A stretch of 64,000 nucleotides of DNA from Aspidiotus rigidus (lineage: Eukaryota > Arthropoda > Insecta > Hemiptera > Diaspididae), in contig JAVHKY010000013.1 of the NCBI GenBank assembly GCA_035079385.1, positions 3,720,001-3,784,000 on the forward strand. The letters are read 5' to 3'. Below, in pieces: positions 1 to 12,225 of the stretch. The position numbers were made by a program, and so were the translations under genes. The notes beneath the pieces are model-generated. The model searched no databases. It was not told the DNA's origin and saw only the letters and a list, made by a program, of their open reading frames with translations. Positions within the stretch are counted from its first letter, which is position 1; each line of letters starts with the position of its first letter.

Positions 1-2254
1 CCCTTATCCGGATACTTGGCATCGAGTTTTGGCTGGCCTTCCATATTCTACGTTTGTGGTGGCTTCGGATTTCTATGGGTACTCCTGTGGATGTGTGTTG
101 GAGCTAGTTCACCCTATCAACATTCATTTGTTTCAGAAACGGAGAAAAATTACATTCAAACGTCGTTAATCAATATTAACCAAAGTGAAAAAGTAGGTTT
201 TTCTCAAGAGTTTCAATTTAAGTTCGATTGCACGAGTTTTTCATGACGTATTTTTATTTTTCCAGAAAATGAAAACACCCTGGAGGAGTATTGCGACATC
301 CCTGCCCTTATGGGCCATACTCATATCGCATCTAGGACAAAACTGGGCAAATTGGACCTTGCTGACTGAAATGCCAAATTTCATTGATGCGGTACTGGGT
401 ATGAATATACAAGCAGTGAGTGTATCTGGGAAAATGAATAGAGCTGGATCAACATAATTACCTATGATTTTTATGGTGTCAACCAGTTTTATCTTGCAGA
501 ATGGTTTACTGTCTGCGTTACCATACGTGTGCGGATGGACCACTGCTATCTTATTCTCTTGGATTTCACAAAAAATTGATGAACAAGGTTTTGTTTCTAA
601 AACGGTACAAAGAAAAGTTTGGAACTCCTTAGGTAAATTTGGAAGTATGAATGAATGAAAATATATGTATGAATGAATGAAAAATGTACCTTTATTCCCC
701 ACGCCACTGAGCGAGGCTTGTTACAATGGGGTTTTGTATTTTTACAATTTATATTATATAAGCTTAAATTAGTACAGAGGGAAAAAAAACCATTCCATGA
801 ATGATAATTTCAGTTCCTGTCTGTTTTCGTCTTATTTTTGTTGCTGTTATAAGTGCGAATTCCCTTTCCGTTATTAGTGCTAAGTTACGTATGTATCGTC
901 TTCTTGTATTTCTTTTAGATTAGCTTCTATTATTTTTTCTTTTTCTTTTCCAGTTAGCTTGTTGTGATTCTGTACACTCTGGTATAGGCACTTAGTTTTT
1001 CCAGCGTTTGTATTTACCTTTGGTAGAGTGAATGTAAGAGTATAATTTCAAACATCAGCGTGTAGATAAAGAAAAACTTTGGCCGGAGGGGGGGAGGTAT
1101 CTATGCGGCTGATTCCACCCGTTTTACTATTCATCAAGAAAATCATCTTGCAATTGTATACAGCAAAAATTGCAATTGACGATACCGCTTTCAACAACTT
1201 ACAGCAAGTCCAGACTGCCATGGAAAAAGCCAAATTCCTACCACTTCTAACAATGTATTGAATTTAACAAATGTTATACCCAATTTCTCTTGCTAGTCTC
1301 TTGCATGAAGAGGTGATTAGAAAATTTTGAAGTGGAGAGAGGTTGCACTTTCTTTACCTTCAAGGGCGACTAAAGGGTCACTGAATTTAGAGTTACGTTT
1401 CAAGATTTTGGCACCAGTTGAACTTTTGAATAAGAAAGAATGGACCCAGTTTCCGAATTACGTTGGATCGATCTCTTCCAGTCTGACATCATATTTTTTT
1501 TTGTACGTAGCTTTATGGGGCGGCGCATTTGTGTTATTAATCCTGGGAATATCAGATATGAAAAATACAACAACCGTCATAATAATGTTCATGGTGACTG
1601 TGGCGCTCAATTCTGGAATCTTCAGCGGATTCCTCACAAACCATATCGATCTGTCACCAAATTTTTGTGGAACATTGATGGGTATTACAAACTCACTAAG
1701 CTGTATCACATCTGTGGTAGGACCTTTGGCTGTTGGTTGGTTAGTGGAAGATCCGGTTAGTCCAGTTGATTTACTTTTTCAAATGGGATTTCATACCTAT
1801 CAGAAATGAATAGAAATGAAATACAAACATCCGTCCCTTTTGCGTTTTAAACTTGTTCTGTAGATAGAATTTTGGTCTGCTTTTGTTTTCATTTTGTATA
1901 TCCTCATATCGTCATATATAAGTGATTTTTCATTTCTCAAAAGTATCATTTAATCTATATTTTTCTTGATCATAGAGTTCAGAAACGGAATGGAAACACG
2001 TTTTCATTTTAGCTAGTGCCATCATGTTTGGTACAAATTTATTTTATGTGTTATTTGCTCACTCTGAAGTTCAAAGTTGGAATAATTTGCAGGAAACTGA
2101 GAACGAGGGTAAGCAACTATTCTAGTTTGTTCTACAAATTTTAATAATCTAATTACTACGGGTCCAGCAATGCACATACAATTATCATTTATTTTTATTT
2201 CTTTTTATACATTCAGATCCACAGAATATGATACTCAAAAGAATCATTTGGTGA
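1..2254 (+). CDS. SLC17-family anion/phosphate cotransporter, copy 1, 5'-partial
   Basis: C-terminal 296 residues of a major facilitator transporter of the SLC17 type (sodium/phosphate cotransporter, sialin and vesicular transporter family), expected to be a 12-helix membrane protein moving organic or inorganic anions. Exons: 1-192, 266-415, 500-632, 1511-1755, 1976-2108 and 2217-2254 (stop TGA 2252-2254). All junctions are GT-AG and the phases join into one open frame. Visible family features are the run HLGQNWANWTLLTEMPNF, the YVCGWTTAILFSWIS helix, NFCGTLMGITNS and the final EVQSWN segment. The exons encoding the first ~161 residues lie upstream of the window. All splice positions match copy 2 at 8558-12225, so the two arose by tandem duplication. 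The substrate cannot be read from sequence. The small last exon is supported by an equivalent exon in copy 2. Confidence 0.9.
647..1030 (-). mobile_element. 3' end of a truncated non-LTR retrotransposon
   Basis: Lies in the intron between exons 500-632 and 1511-1755 of SLC17 copy 1. Read on the minus strand, it ends in an AATAAA box (complement of 691-696) followed by a (TTCA)-like tail at about 647-680, as many LINEs do. Upstream of the tail is a Lys/Glu-rich open stretch resembling a LINE ORF2 tail. The right boundary is approximate. There is no equivalent in the same intron of copy 2, so insertion probably postdates the duplication. The clade cannot be assigned. Confidence 0.45.
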
Positions 2255-2320
2255 TTTTGGGGCTGTGATTTGTCATTATTGTTATCATCATTTCCTTGTT
2301 TTTAAACTGAATATGTAACA

Positions 2321-2326
2321 ATTAAA
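2321..2326 (+). promoter_or_regulatory. candidate polyadenylation signal of SLC17 copy 1
   Basis: ATTAAA, the common variant hexamer, lies 67 bases after the stop codon and is followed by a T/GT-rich stretch at about 2341-2365. Position and downstream composition fit a cleavage site, but the hexamer is frequent in AT-rich DNA. Confidence 0.4.
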
Positions 2327-3800
2327 ATCTTCATTGAACTATTGTACCTGGTTTCTTTTGTTATTCATCGCTAAAGAGCTACCTACCAAATAACTTGGAG
2401 TGTGTGAACATCTTTACATTTGAGATTTGAGTGTTCTTTAATAATTATCTTTTCTCTCTCTCTGTCTTAACTCTTAGTTTACTAAGCTTACATATTATTT
2501 GAGCCTAGTGTCACGTGTGGCCTAATATATTGTAGACTATAACTTATATGATAGCTTGAGTCAAAATTTTCTCCAAGTTCTATTTCAAGGTCACTGATGA
2601 TATCATCTGGTGTGAGAAAAAATGTGATGGTTTTTGATATTGACAAAGTACCTGATGGTGAGAAAGTATGTAGCAAATGTTTCCTAACATCTTGGGAATT
2701 CAAATTATGATGACATCTACTCTCAGCTGCAATGCGGAGGTCTACAGTGACATCATTTTTGCAGGTTGCATTCTGAGTTGATAGCCCCGGGAAGTGAATA
2801 ACAAATTTTTCATTTTTTGCCCATAATATTATACAGCCTTATTTTTGATGGGTACCTTGCTTACAATTTTGGCAGAAGTACCACTACTGTTGAACAAATA
2901 ATGCGCGTTGTTAGCGATCCAAGCAGATGCCCGGTTCTAATTGCTTAACGCTGATGAGGCCTACTTTGTATGTGGGTTTATTCATCCGTCATTTTGTGTA
3001 CAAAACAATTTTTCCTTAACAAGAGCCCATTTTAAGTTTGTGTAATTGTGTTTCTCAAAGGAGAATGGCTCAATGCATTTTTTTGCAATGTTACCCGCAG
3101 GCGCTGGAGAAAAAGTTTTATGGACAACAAATCATTTTCTCTTCAATCGTTCTCTAAAAGCATTATTTTTCAAGTTGTTGATCAATGTAACAAGCGGCAA
3201 ACAGAAGGGTCTGCTTGGATGAAAAAACAAGTTTCATTAAAGTTTCATTTATTATTGATAAGTCAGAAGCTCTTAGCGAAAAATTGAAGGAGAAGTAATC
3301 TATTCTCGATAAAACATCCCTGAATTCAATCGAGCCGTTCTTGAGGTATCCTTGTTTAGAAATACAAATTTAATATGAACTCTTATCTATGGGGAAAAAT
3401 TCTATATGTTCACAAAATGGCGGATGTGAATTCCATGTAAAGAATGGGTCCTTGCGCCTTGCCCAAAATAAAGGCGTCGCCACTCGTCACAGGGCGGGCG
3501 CGGCGTATCCGTTCCACATGACTGCGTATATGACAATCACTTTTTATTAATGTTTATTTTAGGTATGTTCAGCGCCATAATATTATTTGGTCTATTTAAT
3601 ATTTTTCAACTATACAGTTTTTGGTGTCTTTCTTTATGATAAAGTATCGTAATTTATGAATTATGAAATCGTTTCTGGCAGCAGAACGACTTAATGTTCT
3701 GTTGGGCCTTATAATTTAGTTCAACTTTTAATTTCAGTAGCACACTGTGCTTTAAGTTCATCTTCATCAAGTATTGATCGTCAACAGAGTGTACAGCATT
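2327..3800. other. intergenic, no gene recognised
   Basis: AT-rich DNA between the 3' end of SLC17 copy 1 and the first copia-like coding remnant. Short open frames here show no family resemblance and no splice context. The GC-rich patch near 3460-3515 is the only compositional change. Confidence 0.5.
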
Positions 3801-4112
3801 TGAACATGACTCGGATCCATTGTTTCATTCACCTTGGCAAGTAATTGGAGAAACCATAAGGAGTATGTCAGACGAATTACAAAACGAATCCGCAAGATTT
3901 AAATCTTCAGAGAAGAATTCTCCTGAACGTCATGTCTTCCAAGATAAGAATTACAAAGAATGGAGACCAAGATTAGTACTTACGTTCACTAGAGAAGGAG
4001 TTTAAAATGAAGAGACATTAGATGAAGAAGACAGAGGGACAAAAATGTTGGAGTATTTACAACTTCAGAAAGTAGCTCACCCAATTTATTTGAACGACTT
4101 CGAGATAAGTAT

Positions 4113-4195
4113 ATGAGGACCTATCTGTACAAAGGGCGTCCGTCTCATATAGGAAATACATTGATCGGACGCCCTTTGTACAGATTGGTCTTCAT
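4113..4195 (-). repeat. 83-bp conserved-loop palindrome, copy A
   Basis: A near-perfect inverted repeat: the left arm holds AGGACCTATCTGTACAAAGG and the right arm its complement, closing on ATGAAGACC/GGTCTTCAT ends. On the minus strand the loop reads ATCAATGTATTTCCTAT, nearly the loop of the copies at 7624 and 35724. It lies inside the copia gag remnant, so it probably inserted into that element. No coding capacity. It may be a very short MITE or foldback element; mobility is inferred only from dispersal. Confidence 0.8.
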
Positions 4196-4627
4196 ATTCA
4201 TTTCATTCGGAAATTGGTTACAGTTAAGCAGAATGATGTTGGATTTATTGGATTGTAAATATTCTACTACCAGTACGTCAACAATGGAACTAGGTGTCGT
4301 GCGAGATGGTTACCAAAGATTTTGGTACGGTAATAATGGGTACTATATAACCAGGTACCTATGTTGAGACTCTCAAATGGTTAAGCTGATGAGTATGAAG
4401 ACGCCGGAGGTGAATTATTGAAAGAAGAGAAAGTTTTGCAGTTATTCATCACACTTCCTCGTGAGTACTATTCAGTTTTAGACTGGTATGGAAGTTTACC
4501 TGGAGATGATCGGAATCATGAAATGTTCAGGAAAAAGGTTATAGAAGAATTTTAACGTTTGAAAATTCATGATGAATGAGATAATCATGAAAGTGAATTG
4601 AAACCAAATGGTAATTTTTTCAAAGGC

Positions 4628-4883
4628 AATTGAAGCGATGGATGGAAGAAGGGCCTTGGGGGCCCTAAGGCCCTTTTAGAAGAAAATGATTTAATCGAAA
4701 AAAATTGATTCTACTGTCTATAAAGAACATGTCTATGAAGTAAAAATTTACTTCATGGACATGTTCTTTATAGACGGTAGAATCAATTTTTTTCGATTAA
4801 ATCATTTTCTATGAAAATTAATCATTTTCTTCTAAAAGGGCCTTAGGGCCCCCAAGCCCCTTCTTCCATCCATCGCTTCAATT
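4628..4883. repeat. 256-bp palindrome (long hairpin)
   Basis: Left arm 4628-4742 and right arm 4749-4883 are reverse complements apart from a few mismatches, around a 6-base loop at 4743-4748. The right arm carries an extra ~20 bases (4810-4829) containing a second ATCATTTTCT copy. The outer ends are AATTGAAGCGATGG and its complement. It is inserted in the copia remnant just after the gag block. Such a structure would extrude or fold into an RNA hairpin if transcribed. Confidence 0.85.
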
Positions 4884-5152
4884 ATAGTCCTGATTCTTAA
4901 AAGTCCGAATCCTTTATCTAGAGATAGGTACAGATTCAAGTTTCAAAACTAGAAAATGTTTCAGATGTAAGGTCAAACCGGCGAATTGTAAACAAAAATC
5001 AACTTTTTGAAAATTGCATTTTTTTGAAGTAATATTGTGCGCCTCACTGAGATGCGATTCAAGATTTCTTGGTATGGATTGAAAGGTAATACTCTCAACT
5101 ACTGATATATGACCAGAACATTACTTTTGTGTCAATAGGTCAAAGGCTACAG

Positions 5153-5690
5153 TATGTTCACCATTAGACACCCAATATTCACAATCACCCCCCCAATTCT
5201 GGGTAATTGTGAACACAGTGTATTTCTTATGGGATGTATGGGATGTCTACAATTACTCCTAAATCTAAAAATACATTTAAAATACGTATGTTCACAATTA
5301 CCCCTAGAACTAAAAATACGGTCGTCTAATTGTGAACACTCATCTAAGGAGACGCATATGATTGTATGTTTTTGGAGTTTTAATTACAGTCATCATAAAA
5401 TGTATCTGAACACCATAAACTTGGAACAAAATTGAAACATTAATTTGAAGGAATGTGTTTGAATTTAAAAATGTGGAAATTGAAGAACAAGAAATATTTT
5501 GATTTTTGAGAGATAAAAATGATAACATTTTTCCTGCTCTGGTATGTCAATTCTGCACTTTTTTTTCTGTGGACTGTGAAGCTGTAGGATTGGCCTACAA
5601 GATGGCGTCATCAGCGCACTCGAAACTGCAACTGCAAGCTGCAGGCTGACATTGTTCACAATTAGCCCGTGTTCACAATTAGACGGTTTG
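5153..5690. repeat. cluster of GTTCACAATTA motifs
   Basis: The motif GTTCAC(A/C)ATTA, often followed by GAC, occurs directly near 5156, 5291, 5654 and 5671 and inverted near 5201 and 5325. The outermost copies bracket about 530 bases inside the copia remnant. This could be one or more nested MITEs whose ends carry the motif. No terminal duplication was identified. Confidence 0.5.
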
Positions 5691-7623
5691 ACTTACTCCA
5701 AAATGAACAAAAAAACCCACCCAGGTTAATGAAGACTAGAAAAAGAGTCAAACAAAACCAGATCAATATGGACCAAAAGAAGAACAAAATTCTACAAAAA
5801 CAACTCATGCGTTCATGTGTGTAACATCTGTCAGCAATAAATCAACCAGAAGAATAATGAATCAATAATCATGATGAATTAAAGGGAGTGAATCAAAAAT
5901 TGAGTAAGATATATGAGACACGTCATTCAACAAAGTTGATCAAGATATTTGAGGAATTTGAGATGATGTTCAATGACGGTGCAGATTGGTGTATGACAAA
6001 AGATTTGTATTGTTTGACAAATGTGGCGATTCTATCTGGTCCAGTAGAAATTGAAACAGCTATTATTAGAGGTGAGTTGATCGGTACTCATTCCGGTGAC
6101 ATGGAAATTAAAGTAGAACTGCGTTACTACAAATGGACTAAAATAACTTTACATAATGTTTCATGTGTTTCCAAATCTTATTTGACATACCTACCTAACT
6201 TACTCTTATTTTTGGTGGAAATGATTTTATCGCATTGATTTTAGATGTGATCATGTAAACGTTCACAATGATTTGTGCTGATAATGACAAAACAACAGGC
6301 ATTACTTTTTAATGCTTGTAAAATTTTTCAAAAGCTCTCTTTTTGCTACTCTCACTGAATTTTGCGTAAGTAAACGCAAACAAGAGGTAGCTCTATGGCA
6401 TTTACACCAGTGATGAAATTACTGCCTGTCTAGATGCTCAAGGTTTTCCAGCAAAGCTGGAGATATATTTTGTTGATTGCAACACCTGTTTGAAAGCTGT
6501 AAGCCTACAGTCAAAATGTTGTTTCTCAGAAAGTGATAATTTCACAGGAGAGTCATGGAACAATTTTCTTTGATAGTAATTATGATCGTTATTTTTCGTA
6601 TAATTGATGAATTTGTACATTGAGTATTTTATCAGACTATCGATGTAATTATCATGAGAACTCAAAACCACACTCAATTAGGGAGTTACGACCTTCTGAC
6701 TCTAGGCTCACGGCCTCATAATGAAATTAGAAATAGAACTGTTTGATTATTAAAACTCATTTCCTTAAGCTGAAATGAAAAAGTTGACTACGCTTTAAAG
6801 TGACTGGTCAGAAATAAGCAGTCAAGTTAAACCTGGTTTAGCTCTGAATATGCGTAATTAAACTAGGATCAAGTGAGTTGGTACAGTTGAACGGATTTTA
6901 AGGTAATTTGATCACAAGATCAAGAAGTTGGTACAAGCGACCCCATGAATGTATTGATAATATTCTGGTTCTTATAAGAATACTGGCTCCTAGAGAAACA
7001 TTGCATTCCAGCTAAGATGTAAGATTGATTGAAACTCAAAATTATCGAGATTGTACATGCGAACGAGAAATTGAAATGCAAAGAGGTTCGCTAGATCACA
7101 TTTATTATGTTGCATTACTTACTAGCAAAGCAGTCGGTAAATCAACAAACTGTCGAAGATTATCTCCGCACAACTTGGCTTGTTGTGATTTTGAAAGCGA
7201 GTTTCTGAATGGAAATCTCGCTGGAAAATTTTTTGTTGAAATTCCGCAAGGCTGTAAAGGCAATTGAAAAACCTCTGTATTTCACTTGAAAATCATGAAC
7301 AAAATGTTTAAAATGAAGGTTCTAACTAAAATTGATGGGTCGCGCCAATCAGCTGATGTTCTCACAAGAGCGACGACCAATGAGAAATTTTGCAAAATTA
7401 CTGATCTCATCTTTCAAGGAATCCATTCGGTAAGGATGAATAGTAATTTTTTAGCGGGAAACCTGTTTTTGTTGGGGGGTATTTTTTAGGGAATTTCAAC
7501 TCTGATGACGTCATCAACTTAGAGGACTTGGAAAGATCTTGAATCTTGAGCCATGTATGATGGTAGGAGCTGGTCTCAGAAGAATTTGGACTTCCGATTC
7601 ATTAGGTTTGATTCCAAAGAAGA

Positions 7624-7706
7624 ATTGAGGACCTTTTTGTCGAAAGGACGTCCGCTCAGTGTATTTCTTATGGTACGGACGTCCTTTTGGCAGGTAGGTC
7701 TTCAAT
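7624..7706 (+). repeat. 83-bp conserved-loop palindrome, copy B
   Basis: Ends ATTGAGGACC and GGTCTTCAAT, arms around AAAGGACGTCCG, and loop CTCAGTGTATTTCTTATGG. Same length, arms and loop as the copies at 4113 (opposite strand) and 35724. It lies just 3' of the last copia block and upstream of SLC17 copy 2. Confidence 0.8.
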
Positions 7707-8557
7707 TTGTGTAAGCTATACATTATAGGAATTTTTCGAATTTGGATTATAGGAATTTTTTTGGCTATATCAAATTCAGAAAGAGGCTTCAAGAAATGTT
7801 TACTTTTCCGTATTGTACAACATGATGAATATTATACTGAGGTACAGCACAGATAAATAATAGTTTGCTAACCGTATCAATCTATTCATTCTTAATACTT
7901 GCTCGCGCAACTCAAGCCTCCCTTAAAGCAAATTTGCTTTCTTTAAGCCACCCATCCTATTTTTCTGTAAAAACTTTACAAAACGAGAACATTAGAATTG
8001 GAAAAATTTTTAACGTGAAAGTGTTATATAAATTTTTTTATTATTTATTTGGCACTGCCTCTCACAATATTTACAAAATAACCAAGAAAACAATTTCAGT
8101 CAATTTAATACAGTTTGAAGCTGATATGTCTAGACTCATGTAAACATGAAGGGAATAAAAATACGAGGGTGTGGGTTTTCCAATCCTGGCTGCCATCGCA
8201 AAGTTTTTTCAGTCTTCCAGTTAGATGGGTAAAATTCTCAATGTCGCCATTATCCGCATGGCTATGTGACGATTTTTTGAATTTTGTTGTGTCCTGTGGC
8301 ATACTGTTTGGTCTAGGTATTATTACAACACGCTTTCTGGAACCAAAATGTATCTTTCTTTATGATGAAGTATAATTTACGAGATCTTCCAAGTATTAAT
8401 GTTAAAATAGTAATCTGACAAATTGTAACTAGAAGGAAGACGACAAATATTCGGGCGACGGTCGCAAATTGTTTTCATCCGAGATTTCAATCTCAAAACT
8501 TCACGCGACTGATTCTATCATAAATTTAAATTTCCTTATTTATTCTCCGCAGAATCT
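7707..8557 (+). other. upstream region of SLC17 copy 2 with a probable 5'-UTR intron
   Basis: No coding sequence was recognised. A good acceptor (a pyrimidine-rich tract ending in CCGCAG at 8546-8551) lies only six bases before the start codon at 8558. The leader is therefore probably spliced, with a non-coding first exon upstream. The promoter was not located. Confidence 0.45.
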
Positions 8558-11500
8558 ATGAAGACCGTGCGGTATATTCAAGTATTCATGGCCTGCTCAG
8601 CTTTAATCATAGCCTTCATACTTCGAGTCAATATGTCTGTGGCCATTGTCGCGATGACCGACCCGAAACAAAGAACTGAATCTCAATTTGAGGTATGAAA
8701 TTTGTGTGAAATGTAAGTCGTCAACAGAAATGTAGTGTAAATTGAGTGAACTACTATTTATGATTTTGCAGGCGTACAAATGGACCGAAGCGGAGAAAAG
8801 TGCAATATTGAGTTCATTTTTCGGAGGTTACGGCTTACTGCAAATTGTAGCTGGAAATACTGCTGAAAAATACGGCTCGAAGTTGGTTTTAACGTTGGGG
8901 ATGACTTTCTCAAGTTTGGCAACTCTCGTCGTTCCTTATTGCGCCGAAAGGAGCGGTTATGAGGTGATGTGCGCATTGCGCGTTGTCCAAGGAGCAATGC
9001 AGGTGAGAAGAAGTTCCTAGTGCCCATTCGGAGAATTATATTTGTTTAAATCTAACCAATAATTACTTTTAAACAGGGTTTATTCTTCCCGGCTATTATG
9101 GTCTTACTTAGTAATTGGATTCCCCCGTCCGAACGAGGAAGAGCGCTTACAGTCGCATATAGCGGTAAATATTTTTCTGTTTCCAAGACTGAAATATTAT
9201 AATCTAATAGGTTCTAAAATCATTCTCGGGTCAACAGGAAGCACGATAGGAATGTTATTTGCGTTTCCCTTATCCGGATACTTGGCATCGTCCGTTTTCG
9301 GCTGGCCTTCTATATTCTACGTTACTGGTGGCTTAGGCTTCCTATGGGTACTTCTTTGGATGTGTGTTGGAGCTAGTACACCCGATCAACATTCATTTAT
9401 TTCAAAAACGGAAAAAAATCACATCGAAACGTCATTAACCAATATTAACCAGAGCAAGGAAAAGGTTCGTCCCGGAGTTTCGAGTCAGATACAATTGCGC
9501 AAGCTTTCTTATGACATTTTTCTTCTTCCAGAAATTGAAAACACCGTGGAAATATATTGCGACATCTTTGCCAGTATGGTCCATACTTATATCGCATCTA
9601 GGACAAAACTGGGGAAACTGGACCTTGCTCACCGAAATGCCAAATTTTATCAACTCAGTATTGGGTATGAATATAAGAGAAGTGAGTGTATTGAAGAATA
9701 CAGATTGAAGTTAGATCATTATAATTACTTATAATTTTTATTGTGTTGATCAATTTTTTTTCGTTCAGAATGGTATACTTTGTGCGTTGCCGTACGTGTG
9801 TGGATGGACTACAGCTATCTTATTCTCTTGGATTTCGCATAAAATTGATGAACGAGGTTTTGTGTCGAAAACGGTTCAGAGAAAAATTTGGAACTCCATA
9901 GGTAAGCGTGAAAAGCACAACTTCACGTCACTGCGAGTAGATACAAGAAAATTTAGGTGGGCACCGTTGTGTTTTATGAAAAGAGAGGGAGAGAGAAAGA
10001 GGTGCAGAGGGAGGTTCACACCCCCTCCGAATTTACGCTCTGGTTCCTATTACTTTGGTTTATGAGTCACAAAATAAAAAAAATTTCGATCCCATGAGTC
10101 CGTTTCCTTAGCTCTTCCTTCATTTTTATACTTCAAAACTTGACTGGTGCTATAGTCGTGCATTATTGTTAGTGTTTTGAATAGGAATAAGATAGTAAAA
10201 TGATTTCAAAACACGGGGTCTCTCTTATATTCTTTAAATCGTACGATACAAATACGGAGATAGTTTAAATTTGTGAATTGGGGGATGGACTGCACTTGTG
10301 AAGTGAGATTAAGGAAAACTTATAGTATGTATTACAAAGATTATGACGTCAGTGAACTTCTCGAATAACGATACAACATCAGGAAGGAGCCTTTGTAATA
10401 AGTCGATATAATTTCATACCACTATTTCTACATGTACGCAGCTTTATGGGGTGGTGCACTGGTTTTATTTATTCTCGGAATATCGAACATGAAGAATACA
10501 ACAACGGTCATAATAATGTTGATAATGACAGTGGGGTTTAATTCTGGAATTTTCCACGGATTCCTTACAAACCATATCGATTTGTCACCGAATTTTTGCG
10601 GAACATTGATGGGTATTACGAATTCGTTGGCCAGTGTCACGGCCGGTTTAGGACCTTTGGCTGTTGGTTGGCTAGTAGACGATCCGGTAAGTACATGTGA
10701 CGTACTTTTTTGTATAGAATTTCGTATCAGAGATGAATATAAAAATATTAATTTGCTTGAAATTTCAAGAGCCCCTCCTATTCAGGCGTCAATAAATGTT
10801 CTATAGCTTCGGTTTGCTTTTTTTTTTGTTTGTATGATCGTCTTACCCGTATATTTGATCGGGAAGGTTGCTGATACCCATAGCCCTACCCTCATGCGTA
10901 ATCTTAAGAAAACAGACTGCTCTTGTACTGAGGTTTCTTCGTACAACCTCAATTATTAATCATGATGTAGACTATCTGAAATTGAAGGCCTATGATCATG
11001 TAACCGAGGAAAAATATTTCTTGATTTAAAAAAAAAAAAAAAATTCTGTGAGAAATTCAGAACTCAGACCAAGGAAGTTATTTTGTTTTTCACATTAAAC
11101 ATGGACTCAGACCAGTATCTCTTTATTAAATAAATAATTCTAAAAAAAAAAAAAAAAAAATATATTCAATTTAATTAAATAAATTATATCAAAAAATATA
11201 TCTTTACAAATAAATATTCTTCTTCTTCTTCTTCTTCTTCTTCTTCTTCTTCTTCTTCTTCTTCTTCTTCTTCTTCTTCTTCTTCTTCCTTCTTCCTTCC
11301 TTCCTACCTTCCTTCCTTCCTTCCTTCCTCTTCTTGGGGGGGGGGGGGAGAGGTTGATGTAATTAAAACCATGCCATGCTTTCGCACGTGTTTTACAATT
11401 TTTTATTATTTTTCTTGGTTGTCAGAGGGAAGTCGTAAAAAATACATAGAAACCATTCGACCTTTCTTGTCCTGAAAAAAATCAAAATTTTTCAAAAAAT

Positions 11501-12225
11501 ATATTTTTGAAAGAGAAAATTTGCAAAATTTTGTTATTTAATTTCGGTTACTCATTGTGATAAGGTCCGGTGTACAAAACACCTATAAGATAAACCTTCC
11601 TCAGATCTTTTCTTGATTTTGATACAAATACACAAGAATTAACGGAGAAAATCTGATATCCAACGGATTTCACTTAAGCTAGGAAATTGATCATTTTAAA
11701 GTTTTAGGATAATTTTTCAAATCCAAGAGATGTGAAAGAGGTCGATTTTGCTCGACTGTAAACAACACAAATACGCAAGGCATCTTCATAAATTCATGTC
11801 GCAGTTCTACGAAACAGAAATCGGCTAAAACTCTTTTTCTACTTTTAATTAAATCAGAAACAACATTTCATTTTTTTTTTTTTCAATAGACACAAGTATT
11901 AATGTGCTTAGGAATCTCACGAATAATGATTATTTGTTCTGTTTTTCTGTTTTTCTCGATCATAGAGTTCACAAACGGAATGGAAACACGTTTTTATTTT
12001 AGCTAGTGCCATTATGTTTGGTACGAATTTATTTTACCTATTTTTCGGTGACTCCGAAGTTCAAAGTTGGAATGATTTGCAGGAAACTGAGAACACGAGT
12101 ATGTAACTTGTAGTTGATTCTACAAATTTTAATATCTTATAATTACTGCGACTTATTTGGATGTAGAGTAATGTAATATTTATTTATTTCTGTTTCTTTT
12201 TCTAGATAACATTTGTAAATTATGA
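8558..12225 (+). CDS. SLC17-family anion/phosphate cotransporter, copy 2, complete
   Basis: Nine coding exons: 8558-8692, 8772-9002, 9077-9164, 9238-9464, 9532-9681, 9769-9901, 10442-10686, 11966-12098 and 12206-12225. They encode 453 residues, near the usual 450-500 for the family. The protein begins MKTVRYIQVFMACSALIIAF and carries the first-helix RVNMSVAIVAM motif (residues 24-34). It also has the RVVQGAMQG loop spanning exons 2 and 3, WIPPSERGRA, HLGQNWGNWTLL and NFCGTLMGITNS. It is a probable plasma-membrane or vesicular anion symporter, expected to have 12 helices; the substrate is unknown. The start codon is the first ATG after a 5'-UTR acceptor. Exon 8 would end at TAA 12104-12106 if the last intron were retained, giving a C-terminus differing by only a few residues. 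It is a tandem paralogue of the gene at 1-2254. Confidence 0.93.
11217..11351. repeat. (CTT)n microsatellite grading into (CCTT)n and poly-G
   Basis: Pure TTC/CTT triplets run from about 11217 to 11287. They pass into CCTT tetranucleotides to about 11330 and end in a G run at 11335-11349. It lies in intron 7 of SLC17 copy 2. Nearby A runs (11029-11041 and 11142-11160) add to the low-complexity block. Confidence 0.95.

Larger units (their letters stand above)
3800..7430 (+). mobile_element. decayed Ty1/copia-type retrotransposon
   Basis: Fragments of a copia gag-pol polyprotein occur in the right order on one strand. Near 3936-4005 is the gag start (NYKEWRPRLVLTFTREG). At 4390-4510 is a UBN2-type gag stretch (ELLKEEKVLQLFITLP). 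At 5960-6210 is an aspartic-protease-like stretch in which the expected D-S-G-A has become DGAD, followed by LHNVSCV. At 7180-7260 is the reverse transcriptase block FLNGNLAGKFFVEIPQG. At 7340-7430 is the RNase H end with SADVLTRA. Stops, frameshifts and missing integrase show it is dead. Later repeats are inserted at 4113-4195 and 4628-4883, and perhaps 5153-5690. No LTR pair could be defined, so the ends are approximate. Confidence 0.7.

Noticed and set aside
1327..1809. 160-codon open frame over SLC17 copy 1 exon 7
   Set aside because: Only 1511-1755 is coding; the rest is intron before the acceptor and after the GTTAGT donor, as shown by copy 2.
5888..6238. 116-codon frame considered as a host gene
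   Set aside because: The protease-like DGA and LHNVSCV spacing matches copia polyproteins and it lies between copia gag and reverse transcriptase remnants.
7865..8375. Frames upstream of SLC17 copy 2 with hydrophobic stretches
   Set aside because: They do not match missing SLC17 exons and lack splice-consistent borders; copy 2 is already complete.
9252..9734. 160-codon open frame starting inside exon 4 of SLC17 copy 2
   Set aside because: It reads through the donor at 9465 and into exon 5 in the wrong frame; the spliced model keeps family similarity across both exons.
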